Positions 46,671 through 58,600 of a stretch of 64,000 nucleotides of DNA are shown piece by piece. Location: positions 487,210 through 551,209 of the forward strand of contig NW_020313288.1 of assembly GCF_003265705.1 (NCBI RefSeq), written 5' to 3'. Below the pieces are notes generated by a model. That model made no database searches. It was given only the letters and a program-made list of their open reading frames with translations, and had not been told where the DNA came from. Both the position numbers and the translations under genes were made by a program. Source of the DNA: Callorhinus ursinus (lineage: Eukaryota; Chordata; Mammalia; Carnivora; Otariidae). Position 1 is the first letter of the stretch; the number at the start of each line of letters is the position of its first letter.

Positions 46671-47635
46671 AAAGCATTTTAAGAAGCTGTATGGTTTGTC
46701 CCGTGGGGAGGTTGCTGACTGCAGCCCTGTAAACTGGCAGTTAGATATAGGGCCATGATCAGATTCATGTTTCACTATTTTATGAACCCTGGGGCCTTCT
46801 AACAGGGGTATGGCAGACAGGCACCGAAAGAGAAGTGTGGGCAGGGCCCAGATAGCAAGGACACAGCCCCGAGGCCCTCCTCAGCTGGTGCGTTCTGGGC
46901 CACCGGGAGTCTGGCTGCACACAGGGGTAGGGCTGAGAACCTGGGGGTCCTCCAGGGCCAGCCCTGCCGGCTGCAGAAGAGGATGGGGCCCGGGGTGGCC
47001 AAGGGGCAGCAGCGGAAACCACAGGTCTGGTCAGCCAGCCCCACGGCTGTGGGCCATTGGCCTTGGCACGGGCCCGTGCCAGCCGTGGGCCTTGGCCGGG
47101 GCTCCCATGGCCTGGACTGCCCGAACGCTGTGGACGAGTCCACGCGCTCCAGGTTTGGGCGCTGGCACCAGTTTGGCCAGTTCCTCTGCATCTTAGTTTG
47201 CTGAGTCTAGAGAGAGACGCTGGCCTGTGGCCAGTATCCTGGACGGTTGGGTGGCCGCCTGCAAGCCATGCTCAGAACGTTTGAGGCCGGCTCCGGCTGC
47301 CTTTGCTGAGAGTGGGGCACCTGCAGGGTCTGGCTGGAATGACAAGGATGTTGCTCTTGGGACTGTGGGCCCAGCACACCCTGAACTTGGCTGCTCCTCA
47401 CTGAACACGTTGCTGGCTCTTGGAAGCGTTGCCAGGCAGGGGGCGTCACAGGCCAGAGGTCTCATCCCAGGTCACCAGGGCCAGACACACGGTGGGCACT
47501 CAGGGGAAGGCCTCCGCCCGGCTCACATGCTGCATGCCCAGCTCTGGGGAGCCCTAAAGCACTCCTCCCACTTTGCTTCAGGGACCAGGGCTTAACGCAG
47601 CCTGCCCAGAGTGAGTCCCGGCTCTCTGCGCACCG

Positions 47636-47768
47636 CCCGTGTGGCCCCAGGCAGCTCGCCTGCCTGTTCCAGTTTCTTCATCCGGGAAGTGGGGCCGCAG
47701 GGAGCACCCGTGTTTCGGGCTGTGAAGCAGTCGTATGTGTTAAGTGTTTAGAAAAGTGCCTGGCCATG
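47636..47768 (+). repeat. MIR
   Basis: TTCCAGTTTCTTCATCCGGG, AAGTGGGGCCGCAGGG, AAGTGTTTAGAAAAGTGCCT. Confidence 0.55.
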
Positions 47769-48014
47769 GAAAGTGCCGGTGAATGCTGGGCATTCCGGGC
47801 TTGGCACCGGGCCTTCCGCTTCCCTCCACCCCCGTGTGTGGTAGATAGAACTGCAGAGCGGCTTTTCGGCGTCCCTGTGAGCTCCCATTTTCCTGCTGGC
47901 GAATCCTGCAGCTTCAGTCACCATCTGTCTGCTGGGTCTCCCAGGTGACCTCCTACAGCCTAGAGCTCTTTCTGGTAAAAGCGGTAGCTTCCCTTTCTCG
48001 ACGGCACCAAGCTG

Positions 48015-48125
48015 AGGCGATTAGCTGCCTTGTCTCATCCAATACTCCCGCTCGTAGTTGAAGAAACCGAGGCTTAGGGAGGACGGGCCTCATGACCAAG
48101 GCCGGGCAGCCAGTGAGAGGTGAGG
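48015..48125 (-). repeat. MIR
   Basis: GAAGAAACCGAGGCTTAGGG then GGGCAGCCAGTGAGAGGTGA. Confidence 0.55.
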
Positions 48126-48289
48126 CCCCGTCCTGGTCTAACCCCGTGCTCACGGGGGGCTGTCGGGGATGTCCAGCTGCCTGCCCACATCCTGCTGGCG
48201 TTCCCTGAGTCCCCTGGCCACCATCCCCTCCCTGACATGCTCCCTTAGCTGGGTTCCTTCACGTGTGCGGCTCTGTTGCACTGAGTCCA

Positions 48290-48795
48290 CTCACATAATT
48301 TTTGGGGAAATAGCGAAACATCTATAGAAGTAGGAGGAGTGCTTTAACAGGTCCCCGTAGCCACCCGCTGGGTCCAGCACTTTCCGCGTGTGGCCCTGAC
48401 ACCGTGATGTCGTGTGTCCCTGTTTCAGAATGTGTCTCCTAAAAGATGAGAACTGCTTTTTAATCATACAATAATAATATCAGCATCACACCTACAAATT
48501 AATAATTCCTCAATATCTAGTCAGTGTTTCAAGTTTTTTTTGTTTGAATCAGATCTAGATAAGACCAACACGTGATTCATGAGTTTGTCTTGCAAGTTCC
48601 TTTTACTGTGAAAAGGCATAAAGTAGGGAAGAATCTCCTTATACCATTGCTTTTCTTTGCAATTTACTTGTTGAGGCAGCTGGGTCATTTGTCCTGTAGA
48701 GTTTGGTATCACCTAGCTTATTGTTGCTTTTTGTACCTGGGGTTTGCTATACACCATCCTCTGATTGTACATTCCCGGTCAGTTTGAACTTAAAT
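48290..48795 (-). repeat. Old LINE (probably L1) fragment
   Basis: Same type as 46330-46670: AATTAATAATTCCTCAATAT, TGTTTGAATCAGATCTAGAT, TGTCTTGCAAGTTCCTTTTA. Confidence 0.45.
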
Positions 48796-50539
48796 CTGGA
48801 ACTGAAGTCCTCCCTGGAAGGTGGTACATTGACCTTGTGGGTGGCCTGTGTTTGTGATGTTGGCCGCAGTGGATGGACAGTGCCCCGGTCACTGACCCAT
48901 TAGGAGGGACAGAACAGTGGTGCCCGCATTCCTTCTTCACGCATTAGCTGGAGTACATTCCTGCTGTCTGCCTCTCAGATCTTCTGTGTTTACCTCGTGG
49001 GAAGGCAGGACAAATTCTTGGTGTGGATTTTTTTTTTCTTTTTTTTTTTTTTGCTCCCTTTATTTGCCAGGTCCAAACCCTGCCCCCCATAGTGGCATCC
49101 TGCAGGCCCGAGGAGGTTTGCTTCCTGGGACACAGATCTGGGCTTGTTCTTTCTGAGCCCAGATCCCCCTGTAGACACCTCTGCCCCCAGGATGTGGCTA
49201 AGGCCCATCGCTCCAGGTCACCTGTTGCCACCACTGTCCCCCCTCCCGTTCCAGATGTAGTCATATGGACTCTCGGGGCTCTAGAAAGGACTCTGCTGTG
49301 GCCTCGGCAGCTTCTCCCCACCCCCTTCTTGATTGACTCATGGCCCCTCTCTGAGCCTGGCACAGCCTCCAGGGAACCTTCCTGGCCCCCTCTCCACCCC
49401 CACTATTGGGTCATGCTCCGCTCTTGCCCATCTTAACATTTCATTCTTTTGACAAAAATGTCTTGAGTGCAGGACAGGGGTCCCCACAGCCCTTGCCTCC
49501 AAGGGGTTCCCAGTTTGGTGGGGACACATTCCCGCTGTGACAAGTGCCTCCATGAGGTTGGCACGAAGCCATGCAGGCCCAGAGGAGAGGCATCAGCCGC
49601 ATTTGGGGGTGTAGTAGAAGCTTGACATGGGGGCTTCTTTCTCTTCCTTAACAAGCAGTTGGAAAGTAGCTGGCTGATGGCCTGGAATAGAGATCCACAT
49701 GGCTCTCCTCCATGCTCTTCCCAGGATTGCTGACCTTCCAACTAGGCAAGACGAATAATGATGCTGAGCCTTTCTCTTTACACTTAGTGTTTGACTTGGG
49801 AAGGCAAGCGCTCCCTAGGCTGACCTCATTACACCTCATCACTCAGACCAGGCCACGTGTCCACCTTGGGCCAGGGAACAATTTCCAAGTCTGCTTTAGA
49901 TGGGCTGGGGGTGGAAACCACTCTTTTGACCCCAAGGGCTGCTGGGGGGAGGGCGAGGCCAGTGTTACCTCACTGGTTGGCATTGCCTTGGGAAGGCCTC
50001 TTTACTTGTCTTCTCTGCACTGGACTTGAGGCTCCCAGAAGGCAGAGTCTGCGACTCTTTCATTCAACAGGTGCATCTTCTACCTGTGGCCTAAATGGGG
50101 GGGTGGGGTGGCGAGTTGTCCTCGTGCAACTGCGGGACCCCACTCCTGTCCGTTTATTCAGAAGCAGGCACAGGGCCAGCCAGGTTCCCTCTCCTAGGTG
50201 TCACCCACTCATCAGAGCTCAACAAGCCCAGCATGGCTCATGTGAACCATGCTACCGCTGGCTGGGGAGATGGAGGAGGAGGGTGAGGCTGCCCGAGCCC
50301 CTGGCTATAGTCAGAGCGGCAGGAATGAGGCTCAGCCCCAGCCTCTGCTCCCTTCTCCCCCCGGGACTGTGACCCTGCTGGTCTGTGTGGAAGGAAGGGT
50401 GGGAAAAAGAGAGTGTGGGCATGCCTATGTGGAAGTCTCTGTGCTTCCCCCTTCCTTCCTTACCCCTGACTGTCCAGTCCTGAAGTGAGAGCTCCTTCAC
50501 CAGCACCCCGACTCCTAGAGTTTTCTCCCCTACTGGAGA

Positions 50540-51295
50540 GCATTTTTAAAAAATTGCCTGTAATATACATACCAGAAAATTCCCTTTTAAAGCATACTAA
50601 TTCAGTGGTTTTTTAGTATATTCAGTGTTGTGTGGCCATCACAGTTTTCTAATTCTAGAACATTCCATCACCCGAGAAAACAACCTCATCCCCATCAGCA
50701 GTCGCTCCTCATCCCCAGGCCCCAGTTCCTGACAACCCCGAGCCCTCTTCCCATCTGTGGAAGAGCCTGTTCTGGGCATGTCACCCACGTGGACTCACAC
50801 CCCGTGTGGCCTTCTGTGTCTGGTTCCCTCCCTGAGCATCGTGGGCTCAGGGTCCATCCCCAGGGCAGCGTGTGTCGGCCTCTCACTCCCGTCTGCAGCC
50901 GAGGGACGCACCTACGCGTGGAGGGACATGTTACGTTGATCCATTTATCCGTCGGGACACTGGGGTTGCGTCCACTTTTGACTGTTGTGAATCCTGCTGT
51001 GCTACATAGACGTACAAGCGTTTGTGTGAACATAAGTTTTCATTTCTCTTGGCTGTGTATTAGGCATGTATGGGGCGGTTACTCTGTAGTAAACATGGGG
51101 AGGGGCCCCCAGACAGCCCCGGGATTGACGGCACTGGTGACAGGGCACACACCCACTGCCCCACAGCCTCACTGCCACTTGAGATTCCCCACTTTGTAAA
51201 GAACCACTGTGCTGGAGGCTGGGAGGTGTTATCTCGGGGTTTGGATTTGCTTTTCCTTGATCATTAGTGATATTGAGCACCTTCTAGTGGGCTTT
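50540..51295 (-). repeat. L1 3'-end fragment, antisense
   Basis: AATTCAGTGGTTTTTTAGTA, TTCTAGAACATTCCATCACC, TGTTGTGAATCCTGCTGTGC, GATCATTAGTGATATTGAGC. Confidence 0.8.
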
Positions 51296-51349
51296 TTGGC
51301 CATTTGGATGTCTCTGGAGCTGTCTCCCCCTTCCAGGGGAACATGGGGT

Positions 51350-51470
51350 GCAGACTGAGGAATCACGGGCCTCGGGGCCTGGGGTCAGACCTCCGTACTG
51401 CCACTCATCAACCATGTCTTCAAGCCTCAGTCTCTCCGTTTGTTGACGGGTGCTGTGAGGGCCGAAATGG
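51350..51470 (+). repeat. MIR, weak
   Basis: GTACTGCCACTCATCAACCA then AAGCCTCAGTCTCTCCGTTT resembles the MIR core. It lies 290 nt upstream of exon 4. Confidence 0.4.
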
Positions 51471-51760
51471 GGGGGGGGGTGCCATCAGCAGGAATAGGTC
51501 CAGTAACTGTCAGAGAACATCATTCTTAATGATCTGTTTCTCTCGTGGAGACTGCTTTGCTGGGTCCAATGCAAGTAGTAAGTTAATTTATTTTGGATAA
51601 TGGAATAGACGAGAAGGAGGCACACAAGAGAAGCAGGTAAGGGACTGAGGGGGAGAGAAACGGAGGCCCAGCACAGGAGAGAGAAGGGGCCGGTGGTGGG
51701 GAGCGTGTCTTGTGGCTGCCTGCCCTTCTGAGGTGAACTTCCTTGTTTTCTTTGTTGAAG

Positions 51761-51904
51761 GAGGAGCCCAGGAAGGTATGCTTCACCTATGACCTGTTCC
51801 TGAACCTGGAGGGCAACCCGCCTGTGAACCACCTGCGCTGTGAGAAGCTCACCTTCAACAACCCCACCATTGAGTTCCGGTACAAGCTCCTGATGGCTGG
51901 CGGG
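51761..51904 (+). CDS. MLLT1: MLLT1 coding exon 4, C-terminal part of YEATS domain
   Basis: The exon is 144 nt, residues 93-140, phase 0 at both ends. The acceptor is TTTGTTGAAG and the donor GTGAGT at 51905. It encodes [20 protein letters not shown] and the following [15 protein letters not shown] stretch. D103 is present. The NPPVNHLR loop (residues 111-118), where human Wilms-tumour insertions and deletions cluster, is the ordinary form. Differences from the human protein as I remember it are Ile at 130 for Thr and Met at 137 for Arg. Exon 4 lies after the 28.5-kb repeat-filled intron 3. As a symmetrical exon it could be skipped in frame, but that would remove the end of the YEATS fold. 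Confidence 0.97.
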
Positions 51905-54521
51905 GTGAGTGTGCCCCTGCTCGTACGGATGCTGGGGAGGTGCCAGCCGCTCCCTCGTGGCTCCTGCGTGGCTTCTTGTGTTGAGCGGCCTCGGTGCTTG
52001 CGGTGCCCAGGGGGTCTCCCGGGCAGGTCTCGTCAGCTTTGGCTGGGTGCCCGAGACCCGGAGGGGCGGCCTGCTCAGGCAGCACCTGGCCGCCCTGTGT
52101 AGGATCCAGGTGTCCCGAGTCTGCGCCGGGGCGTTGTCAGCTGGAACGACTAGTGCCTAGTTATCCCCAGAGTTTCCTGGTTGACTGTGGGTAATTAGCA
52201 TCTTCCTCCACGGGAAGGAGGGGTGGGAGGAACGGGCGCGAGGCCAGTCTGTCAGCGTGGTGAGGCGCAGGAGCCAGCGCTGAACCGGACTGGCAAGGCT
52301 GTGCTGGGGCAGCGTCATCTGGGGAAACAGCAGTGGCTCTCCGGGGGGTTCCCTGATGATGCGCGTTGCCTGGCAGTTTTGTCCTAGTGAGGCCAGACAA
52401 AGGCGTCAGCTCTCAGAACCCAGGCCTCGGAGGGAGCCGTGTAGCTGGGGATCCGTGTGTGGTGGCAGAGTGCGGGGAGCACAGTTGAGAACCGGAGTAG
52501 GGGCGCTTGGTGTGGATGGGATGCTTGTTGTGGAGGAGGAGGGGTGCCTGGCCGAGGGAGGGCCACGCCGGGGACATGGGACGTCCCACAGCCACCTTTC
52601 AGTGCCCCAGTGTCACTGAGCGTTTGTCTAGTGGCCAGCCAGGAAGATTTGGGTCAGGGCCGCGAGTGTGAGTGCGTGTGGCAGGGCAGGCCCACCTCCC
52701 CAGTGAACATAGGGAGTTTGGCTTGAGCTTCTGTAGGCCTGCAGAGCAGTCCTTTCTGATTCAGTTGGATCTTTTGTACTTTTTTTTTCTTTTTTAATAA
52801 AGGCAGTCACTTATTCATTGTAGAAAATTTGATTATGTTCTGCCAGGTTTCTTATAAAAAATGTGTCTGTGATTATAATCTAGCATGTGATGGCTGACGG
52901 GAACAAACAGGGAGGTGTTGGAATCTGTTCACAGAGACATTTGTCCTGAAGTTTGCCTGAGAGGTCTGGAAGAGCCAAGGAAGTGGGGTGGGGGGGCTGC
53001 TGGGGTCCACAGTCCTCCCCAGCTCTGCTTCTCCACCTTCTTTCTGCTGCCGGATATTTTCCGAAGTATTTGTTACCCAAAGGCTCCATAGTCAACATTT
53101 TCTTCGGGAGACACATGTGCACTTAGCATTCTTGGCCTCTCAGAGCTCCAGGACCAAGGGACTGCCCCCCTCTGCCCCCTGCATAAGGAGGTTTTCTTTG
53201 CTAAGAGATGAAGGCTTGATGTGCATCATCAAGACCTATAAAACTGGAGGGCGGAGGCAGCGAGGGGGAGAGGTTGGGAGTGCAGGTCCGGCGAGCCGTT
53301 TGGGAAGGGCCAATCCTGGAGGGAAGAGGCAGAGTCCGGCACGGTGGTCTCTGCTCGGTGCTCCTCACCCTGGGGAGGGCTGGCCGGAGAACTGACTGGT
53401 TGGTCAGGACCTTTCTCACCCTTTGGGGCTGTGGGCCTTTGGGGCTTGCCCTGGGCTAATGGCAAAGCAGCGCTCTCTGGTCTTTGGAGCAGCCTGAGAC
53501 CTTGATGGGATAGATAGTAGCTCCCAACACGTGAGTTGTGGTCCTTGTGTGCCATTTTGGAGCGGAGTGTCCCCACTGGGGCTGGCATTTGCCATCTTGT
53601 GGCCGATGACCGCAGACCCGCCCGAGCTGATGTCGGTGCCGGAAGAACTGGAGTCACGACCTGACCCGTAGGTCGATGAGACCTGCCTTCCTTGCTGCCC
53701 CCTCCGCCGGCGGTCACCTGGAGCTCTGAGTCCTCGCCCGAACATCAGGCACCTGCTCAGCAGTGACCAGATCAGCTTTGCTCCTTTGCTAGGTGGTCAG
53801 CGGCCAGCCTCGGGGAGGCGGCTGCCTGTCTCCTCAGCGTTGTGTCTCGTCCTTTGCCCCATCGGCAGTTGAGCTGCATGGAACAGAAGCTCCTTTTGCA
53901 ACCGAGGGTCTGTATTTCCATTGGGTGTGGTGGGTCCTCTTGAGGCACGGCGGCGGAGATAAAAGTGGATCCGTTGGTTCACTTGACCTTTCTCAAAGGG
54001 CTGTTGTTACAGGGGAGAGGGCCCGGAGAGGTTTTCTCTGTGTTATGGAGCCACGTCAGGCTAGGACATTAATTCGAAGGGAGAGAGGAGTCCTGAAGGC
54101 TGAGTGGAAGGAAAAGCGAGTGAAAGAGCGTTGGAACCTGTCTGTGCCCTTGGGTCGGGTTGTAGTCGCTTCTCTGTGTCCCACGAGTGCTTGCGAGCCT
54201 GGGAGTGCGGTGCTCTGCCTGAGGCCTGGGCTGCTCAGCTGGGCCTCGGGTGCCACGGGTCAGAGTGTTGTGCTTGGACGGGCTCTGGGAAACGCCTGGG
54301 GCCTCTGGCTTCGCTGCCTCGGAGTCGGGGGGCCACGGGGGCGGGGCACGAGGGGCTTCACTGTGTTACTTTCAACCCGGTGTACCCTGACGCCAGCCTA
54401 CTCGGAGGAAAGGTTTGGCTTATCAAGGAATCCCAGGTGCTCAAGGTTATTAATGATGCTTGTTCTACTGAGCTAAATGCTTTTTTTCTTTTCTTTTTCT
54501 TTTTCTTTCTTTCTTTCTTTC

Positions 54522-54555
<34 letters not shown>

Positions 54556-55541
54556 ATTTCTTTTTTCTTTCTTTCTTTCTTTCTTTTCTTTTTTTTCCTT
54601 TCTTTCCTTTCTTTCTTTTTTTTTAATGTGCACTTTATTCTTTTGTTCTGTCTCGTCTTTATCTGGAAGGCTCTCTCTGAGTGGCTGGCTGGTTCACACA
54701 AGTCGTGTGAACTTGTAGTGTCAGCATCTGGACGACTTGCCCCCAAGCCTTCTCTCCTTCAGCAGGTGCAGCGGGAGCTGGGGAGCCACGCTGGACCCGG
54801 CAGGTGTTTCCCGGGAGCACCTCCTGGCAGGACCCCAGGCCCTTCCTCCGCACAGCAGTTGGCTAACCGAGCGGGGCACTCTCTGGCCCCCCCTGCAGGC
54901 TCGTGCTGCACCCACCCTGTGCACTTCTCTCCTGCCTCTGCCCCCCATGCTGCCGATTCAGTCACCTTCGCCTGCTCGACCGCGGAGGAGGGCTCGGGCC
55001 CCCGTCCCCGGAAATGCGGGACCCGGCAAAGCCCCCCCATGCGCATGGCCGTCAGAAGTTGCTCGCTCCGCCGCGCGGCTGCCCAGTGTGGGTGTCTGGC
55101 TGGCCTCTCGCCTTTCCAAACCGTGCGTCTGGTCCTTCTAAACTGCAGCGTGCAGGTCAGCTTGGGCCACAGCTGCCTTCTCGTGCTTCTCGGCACACTC
55201 CGCAAGTCTTCCTGGCCTGGCCCTCCTGTCCGCCGCGCTCTGGGCTCTCCTTCCAGAGACCGTGTGGCCGCACCTGGGCCCAGCCATCCTGGGACCCTGG
55301 CTTCTCTTCACTCTCCACCTCGAGCCCGCTTCGCGCCAAGCACTTGGCCCCCAGCCTCTCATGGAGGACATGCCTTTGATTCTTTTGGAAAACTGGCGCT
55401 CCAGTCCTCCCTTGCCCCTCCCCCAGAAGGCAGCTCCCACAGCCTCTGGCCATACTCCTGCAGGCTGACTTCCTCTTGCCGGTCAGAAATCCAGCCTGCC
55501 TCCTTGCTCACTGATAACATCTGTCTCTTCTTTATCACTAG
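51905..55541 (+). other. MLLT1: MLLT1 intron 4
   Basis: This 3.6-kb intron contains few recognisable repeats. A segment at about 52770-52880 resembles an old LINE or MER piece, but I cannot name it. A long TTTC microsatellite lies at 54479-54625. After it, 54700-55540 is GC-rich and carries long open frames on both strands that look composition-driven. Confidence 0.85.
54479..54625 (+). repeat. (TTTC)n polypyrimidine tract
   Basis: About 145 nt made almost only of T and C in CTTT/TTTC units, with a few G or A interruptions. Open frames of Phe/Leu or Lys/Glu here are artefacts of the repeat. Confidence 0.95.
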
Positions 55542-55667
55542 GTGATGGTAATGCCCGAAGGAGCAGAAACGGTGTCCAGGCCCAGCCCCGACTACCCCAT
55601 GTTACCCACAATTCCACTCTCTGCCTTCTCTGACCCCAAGAAGACCAAACCGTCCCACGGCTCCAAG
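55542..55667 (+). CDS. MLLT1: MLLT1 coding exon 5, conserved linker after YEATS
   Basis: The exon is 126 nt, residues 141-182, phase 0 at both ends. The acceptor is TTTATCACTAG and the donor GTTAGT at 55668. It encodes [20 protein letters not shown] followed by [20 protein letters not shown] and SK, nearly identical to mammalian ENL. The stretch is proline-rich and probably extended. No catalytic or binding site is assigned to it that I can state with confidence. The first codon overlaps the acceptor AG|GTG. A 305-codon open frame running into this exon from 54628 is in the wrong frame for the protein and is not coding evidence. Confidence 0.96.
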
Positions 55668-58600
55668 GTTAGTGAGGCGGAAGGCCCAGTCACACGGGAG
55701 CACTGGGGCCCAGTGGTGGGTCCTGGGCTCAGGGCGCCCCCTCTGCAGAGCTGGACCTTCCGTTCCCAGACTCGCTCCCTTGGCATCTTCCTCTTATAGA
55801 GCTCTTCGCTCTACCTGGCCGCTCCCTGCCACTTAGGAGGGTTGGCCCCTGCTGGGTTGCACGAACAGCCACATGACTGCAGGTTCTTCACCCTCTTCCT
55901 CTTAAGGCCAGAGAGCCTGCCCCATCCTCGCTGCTCCCACTGTGTCAGTGGGCCTTAGGACCCCGCAGACAGGACGCTGAGAGTCTCGCGAGGTTGGGGG
56001 CCATGGACAGAGTATTTCCACCACAGCCACGGCTGCCCAACCCCTAGGCCTCCTGAGTGTGGCCGGGATGCCCCATCTGCCAGGGCTCGGTGCCGCCTCC
56101 CTGTGCTGGTCCAGGCTTGGCCTCTTTCTTCGGGAGCAGCTGTCAGCATAGAATGCTTATCTGGGGGAAGGGCCAGGTGGGACGATGTGGTGAGAAGGCG
56201 CATTCCCCCCAAGAAGAAACGTTTTGTCATCTTGTCGCATCCTGTTGGGCAGGCGGCACTCTGCCCTCCCGAGACCTCTCTCTTAACTGTTAAGGAGTGG
56301 CCGCCGGAGCTCTTCGGATAGTGTCCCGATGTACAGAGAAACTCGTGAGCGTGAGTCCTCTTCCCCTGTAGCTGCCTCCGCGGCTCCGTGTCCTGGAGGT
56401 CAGGCTCATCTGGAGCTTGGGTTCCCTGCTTATCCTCCCGCCGCTGACCCCACAAGTTTATCCACTTCTCATCTTTGTGTTTCTCTTGCTTCACTCACTT
56501 GTTGGGTGTTGTGGGCTTGGAGCACCCCAGGTGGGATGGGTTGGGCTCTCGGGCTGTCTTACAGCTTTCCTCATCAGCAACACTGGAGGAGAGCCGCATC
56601 ACCCAGGCAAGGTCTTTCTGGCACTTTCCATAAGGCCAGTGGGTTTCTGACATCCCCAGATTTATCTGACTTAAGCTCTCCAGACGTGTGAGGGTAGAGT
56701 CCAAGCACAGAGTGCAGCTCTGGGGGGGTCTTCCCCACGCCGGCCTCCTGGGCCTGTCCTTCCCTGAACCACGTGGAGGGTAAAAGGAAGAAAAATTCTT
56801 GTTGGCGATCTTGGTAGCTTCTCTCCCAGCTGTCCACAGTTATTTGGGACTCTGCAGAATAGGAAGAGTAGGAATTGACATTTTTTCTGTACGTGTCACT
56901 TGCAAGCCACCCAAACCCCCCAAAGAAATGCCCCCCCCCCCCCCGGGTGGTAAGGACACCGCAGTGGCTGACAGGCTGCATCTGGGGCTGCTTGTGGCGT
57001 CCCTCGCCAGCATCTCTGAGATCCTCAGGAGCCCCCAGGCCAGAAGGGCGTATCTGCCAGGGTGGGCAGGGTTTTCTGTCCCCCCCTCCCTGCCCCAGGC
57101 TCTTTCTCTAGCCCCCCAGGCAGTGTGACTGAGGAGGCGCCTGCATGGGTTTCTCCTGCAGCGAAAGGCAGGTTCTTCTCTGCTGATAGCTCTCCAAGAA
57201 ACCCTTTTGCTCCTGAGCCAGCAGTCTCACTCTGCTCTCCTTGGACGGCACAGCCTGTGCGCCAGCCTCCTTCTCCAGCTGAGGACCTTCCTTTGGGCAC
57301 TGGCTGTTCTCCCCCAGATTGGTTCTCTGCAGCCTGGAGCCGAAAGGTCTGACTGGCCAGGCCACGTACTCCGGTCAGAGGGGGCTGGGAGGGAAGGGGT
57401 GGGTCCTCGCGGGGCCTTGCCCACTGCCTGGGGACTGCTGGAGAGTCTGGCTGTCGCAGCCCTCGATGGATCATTCCCAGACGGTTCTGTCCCCAGAGGG
57501 CACCCTGGCAGGCAGGAATCGGAGCCTCCTGGGAGAGGGGCGGGCAACCCCCTGGAGGCTCACACGCCAATAATGGCCCCCACCCGGCAGCCCCCCTGGA
57601 CTGCACACATGTAGATTCAGGGGCAGCCTGCTTCTTTGTCTGATGTCAGCCATGGCCTTGTTGACCTTTCCCTAAAACTTGGTTCTTAGCCATTTTCGGG
57701 TCATTAAGAGTTTTGAGAATATGACAGTGATGAGTCCTTAACCCTGGGAATGTCTACATTATGGTCAAGTTCCTGTGTGATTTCTGAGAGCCCATGATCT
57801 GGGATCGCTCTACAGACCCCCGGGTGAAGAGCCGCTGCTCCAAAGGCTGCTGCTAGCTGTGCAGGGGCCTGGGCGGCAGCGGAAACACAGTTAACCCCAG
57901 GGCTCGGGGGGTGGGGGCTAGGCGGTGGGGACTACATTGGAGACATTGGCCAACGTGCCTGGTGGGTGTGCTTTGCCTCGCGTCTGGGAGCTCGGACCAG
58001 TTCCTGCAGCCCAGGCATGCTCAGGGGCGCTGCGAGAAGAGGCCGGAATTGCATGTGGCGTTTGCTTCTTGCTTCCCTCCTTGGGAGAGCAGCTTGCTGG
58101 GGAATGGAGCCCCATTCTGAAAGCCAGCCCCAAGCGGGCTGCCCTGTTAGATGGGCTGCTGGGGGCTCGTGGCGTGAGCATCCCTTCCCCTGCCCTGGTG
58201 ATGTAAGAGCTGGGGCCAGGGCCCCCCAGGCGGTGTTTCTCCAGGGAGGCGGCAGCAACCCACGGCTATGTGGGGCTGTCGCTGAACCTTTGGCACTGAC
58301 GTGGGTTATCGATTTGCAAGAAGACGGCGACCCGAGTGGATCGGAGGTGGTCAAGGCTGCGCCGTCTGTCCCTGTGGCTCTTTGCTGGGAGGGTCCCACG
58401 GTGGGCCGTGAGAGCAGCGGGGGCCTTGCTGCTGGGGGTTTTCCTGGCTTACCTGCCCTCTTCTACGCGCTCCAGCCGGTCCCCTTGGCACTTGGGGTGA
58501 ACTGGTGAAGTGTGGCTGCCTGCGAGGTGCGGGTCACCCTCTGGTCTGGCTCTGTTGGTTTCCTGGTGTGCTTTGGTCTGGAGAGCCTCCGGGCTCAGCT

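Larger units (their letters stand above)
23243..51760 (+). other. MLLT1: MLLT1 intron 3, repeat accumulation zone
   Basis: This 28.5-kb intron separates the two halves of the YEATS domain. Recognisable repeats occupy much of 23.6-51.3 kb and are listed separately. L1 pieces are almost all antisense to the gene. Stretches with nothing I recognise are 24190-25800, 26600-28480, 37180-37540, 39690-40130, 42260-43150, 43365-45040, 46680-47630 and 48800-50540. These look like old unique intronic sequence. A CT microsatellite lies at 27346-27405 and a GT/GA one at 45350-45395. Confidence 0.85.

Noticed and set aside
53793..54718. 227- and 204-codon frames in intron 4
   Set aside because: They overlap each other in different frames, and one ends in the TTTC repeat as poly-Phe. 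Composition artefacts.
54628..55545. 305-codon frame running up to exon 5
   Set aside because: It begins in a microsatellite, crosses intron 4 and stops at the exon 5 edge in a different frame. It has no domain and no splice or start support.
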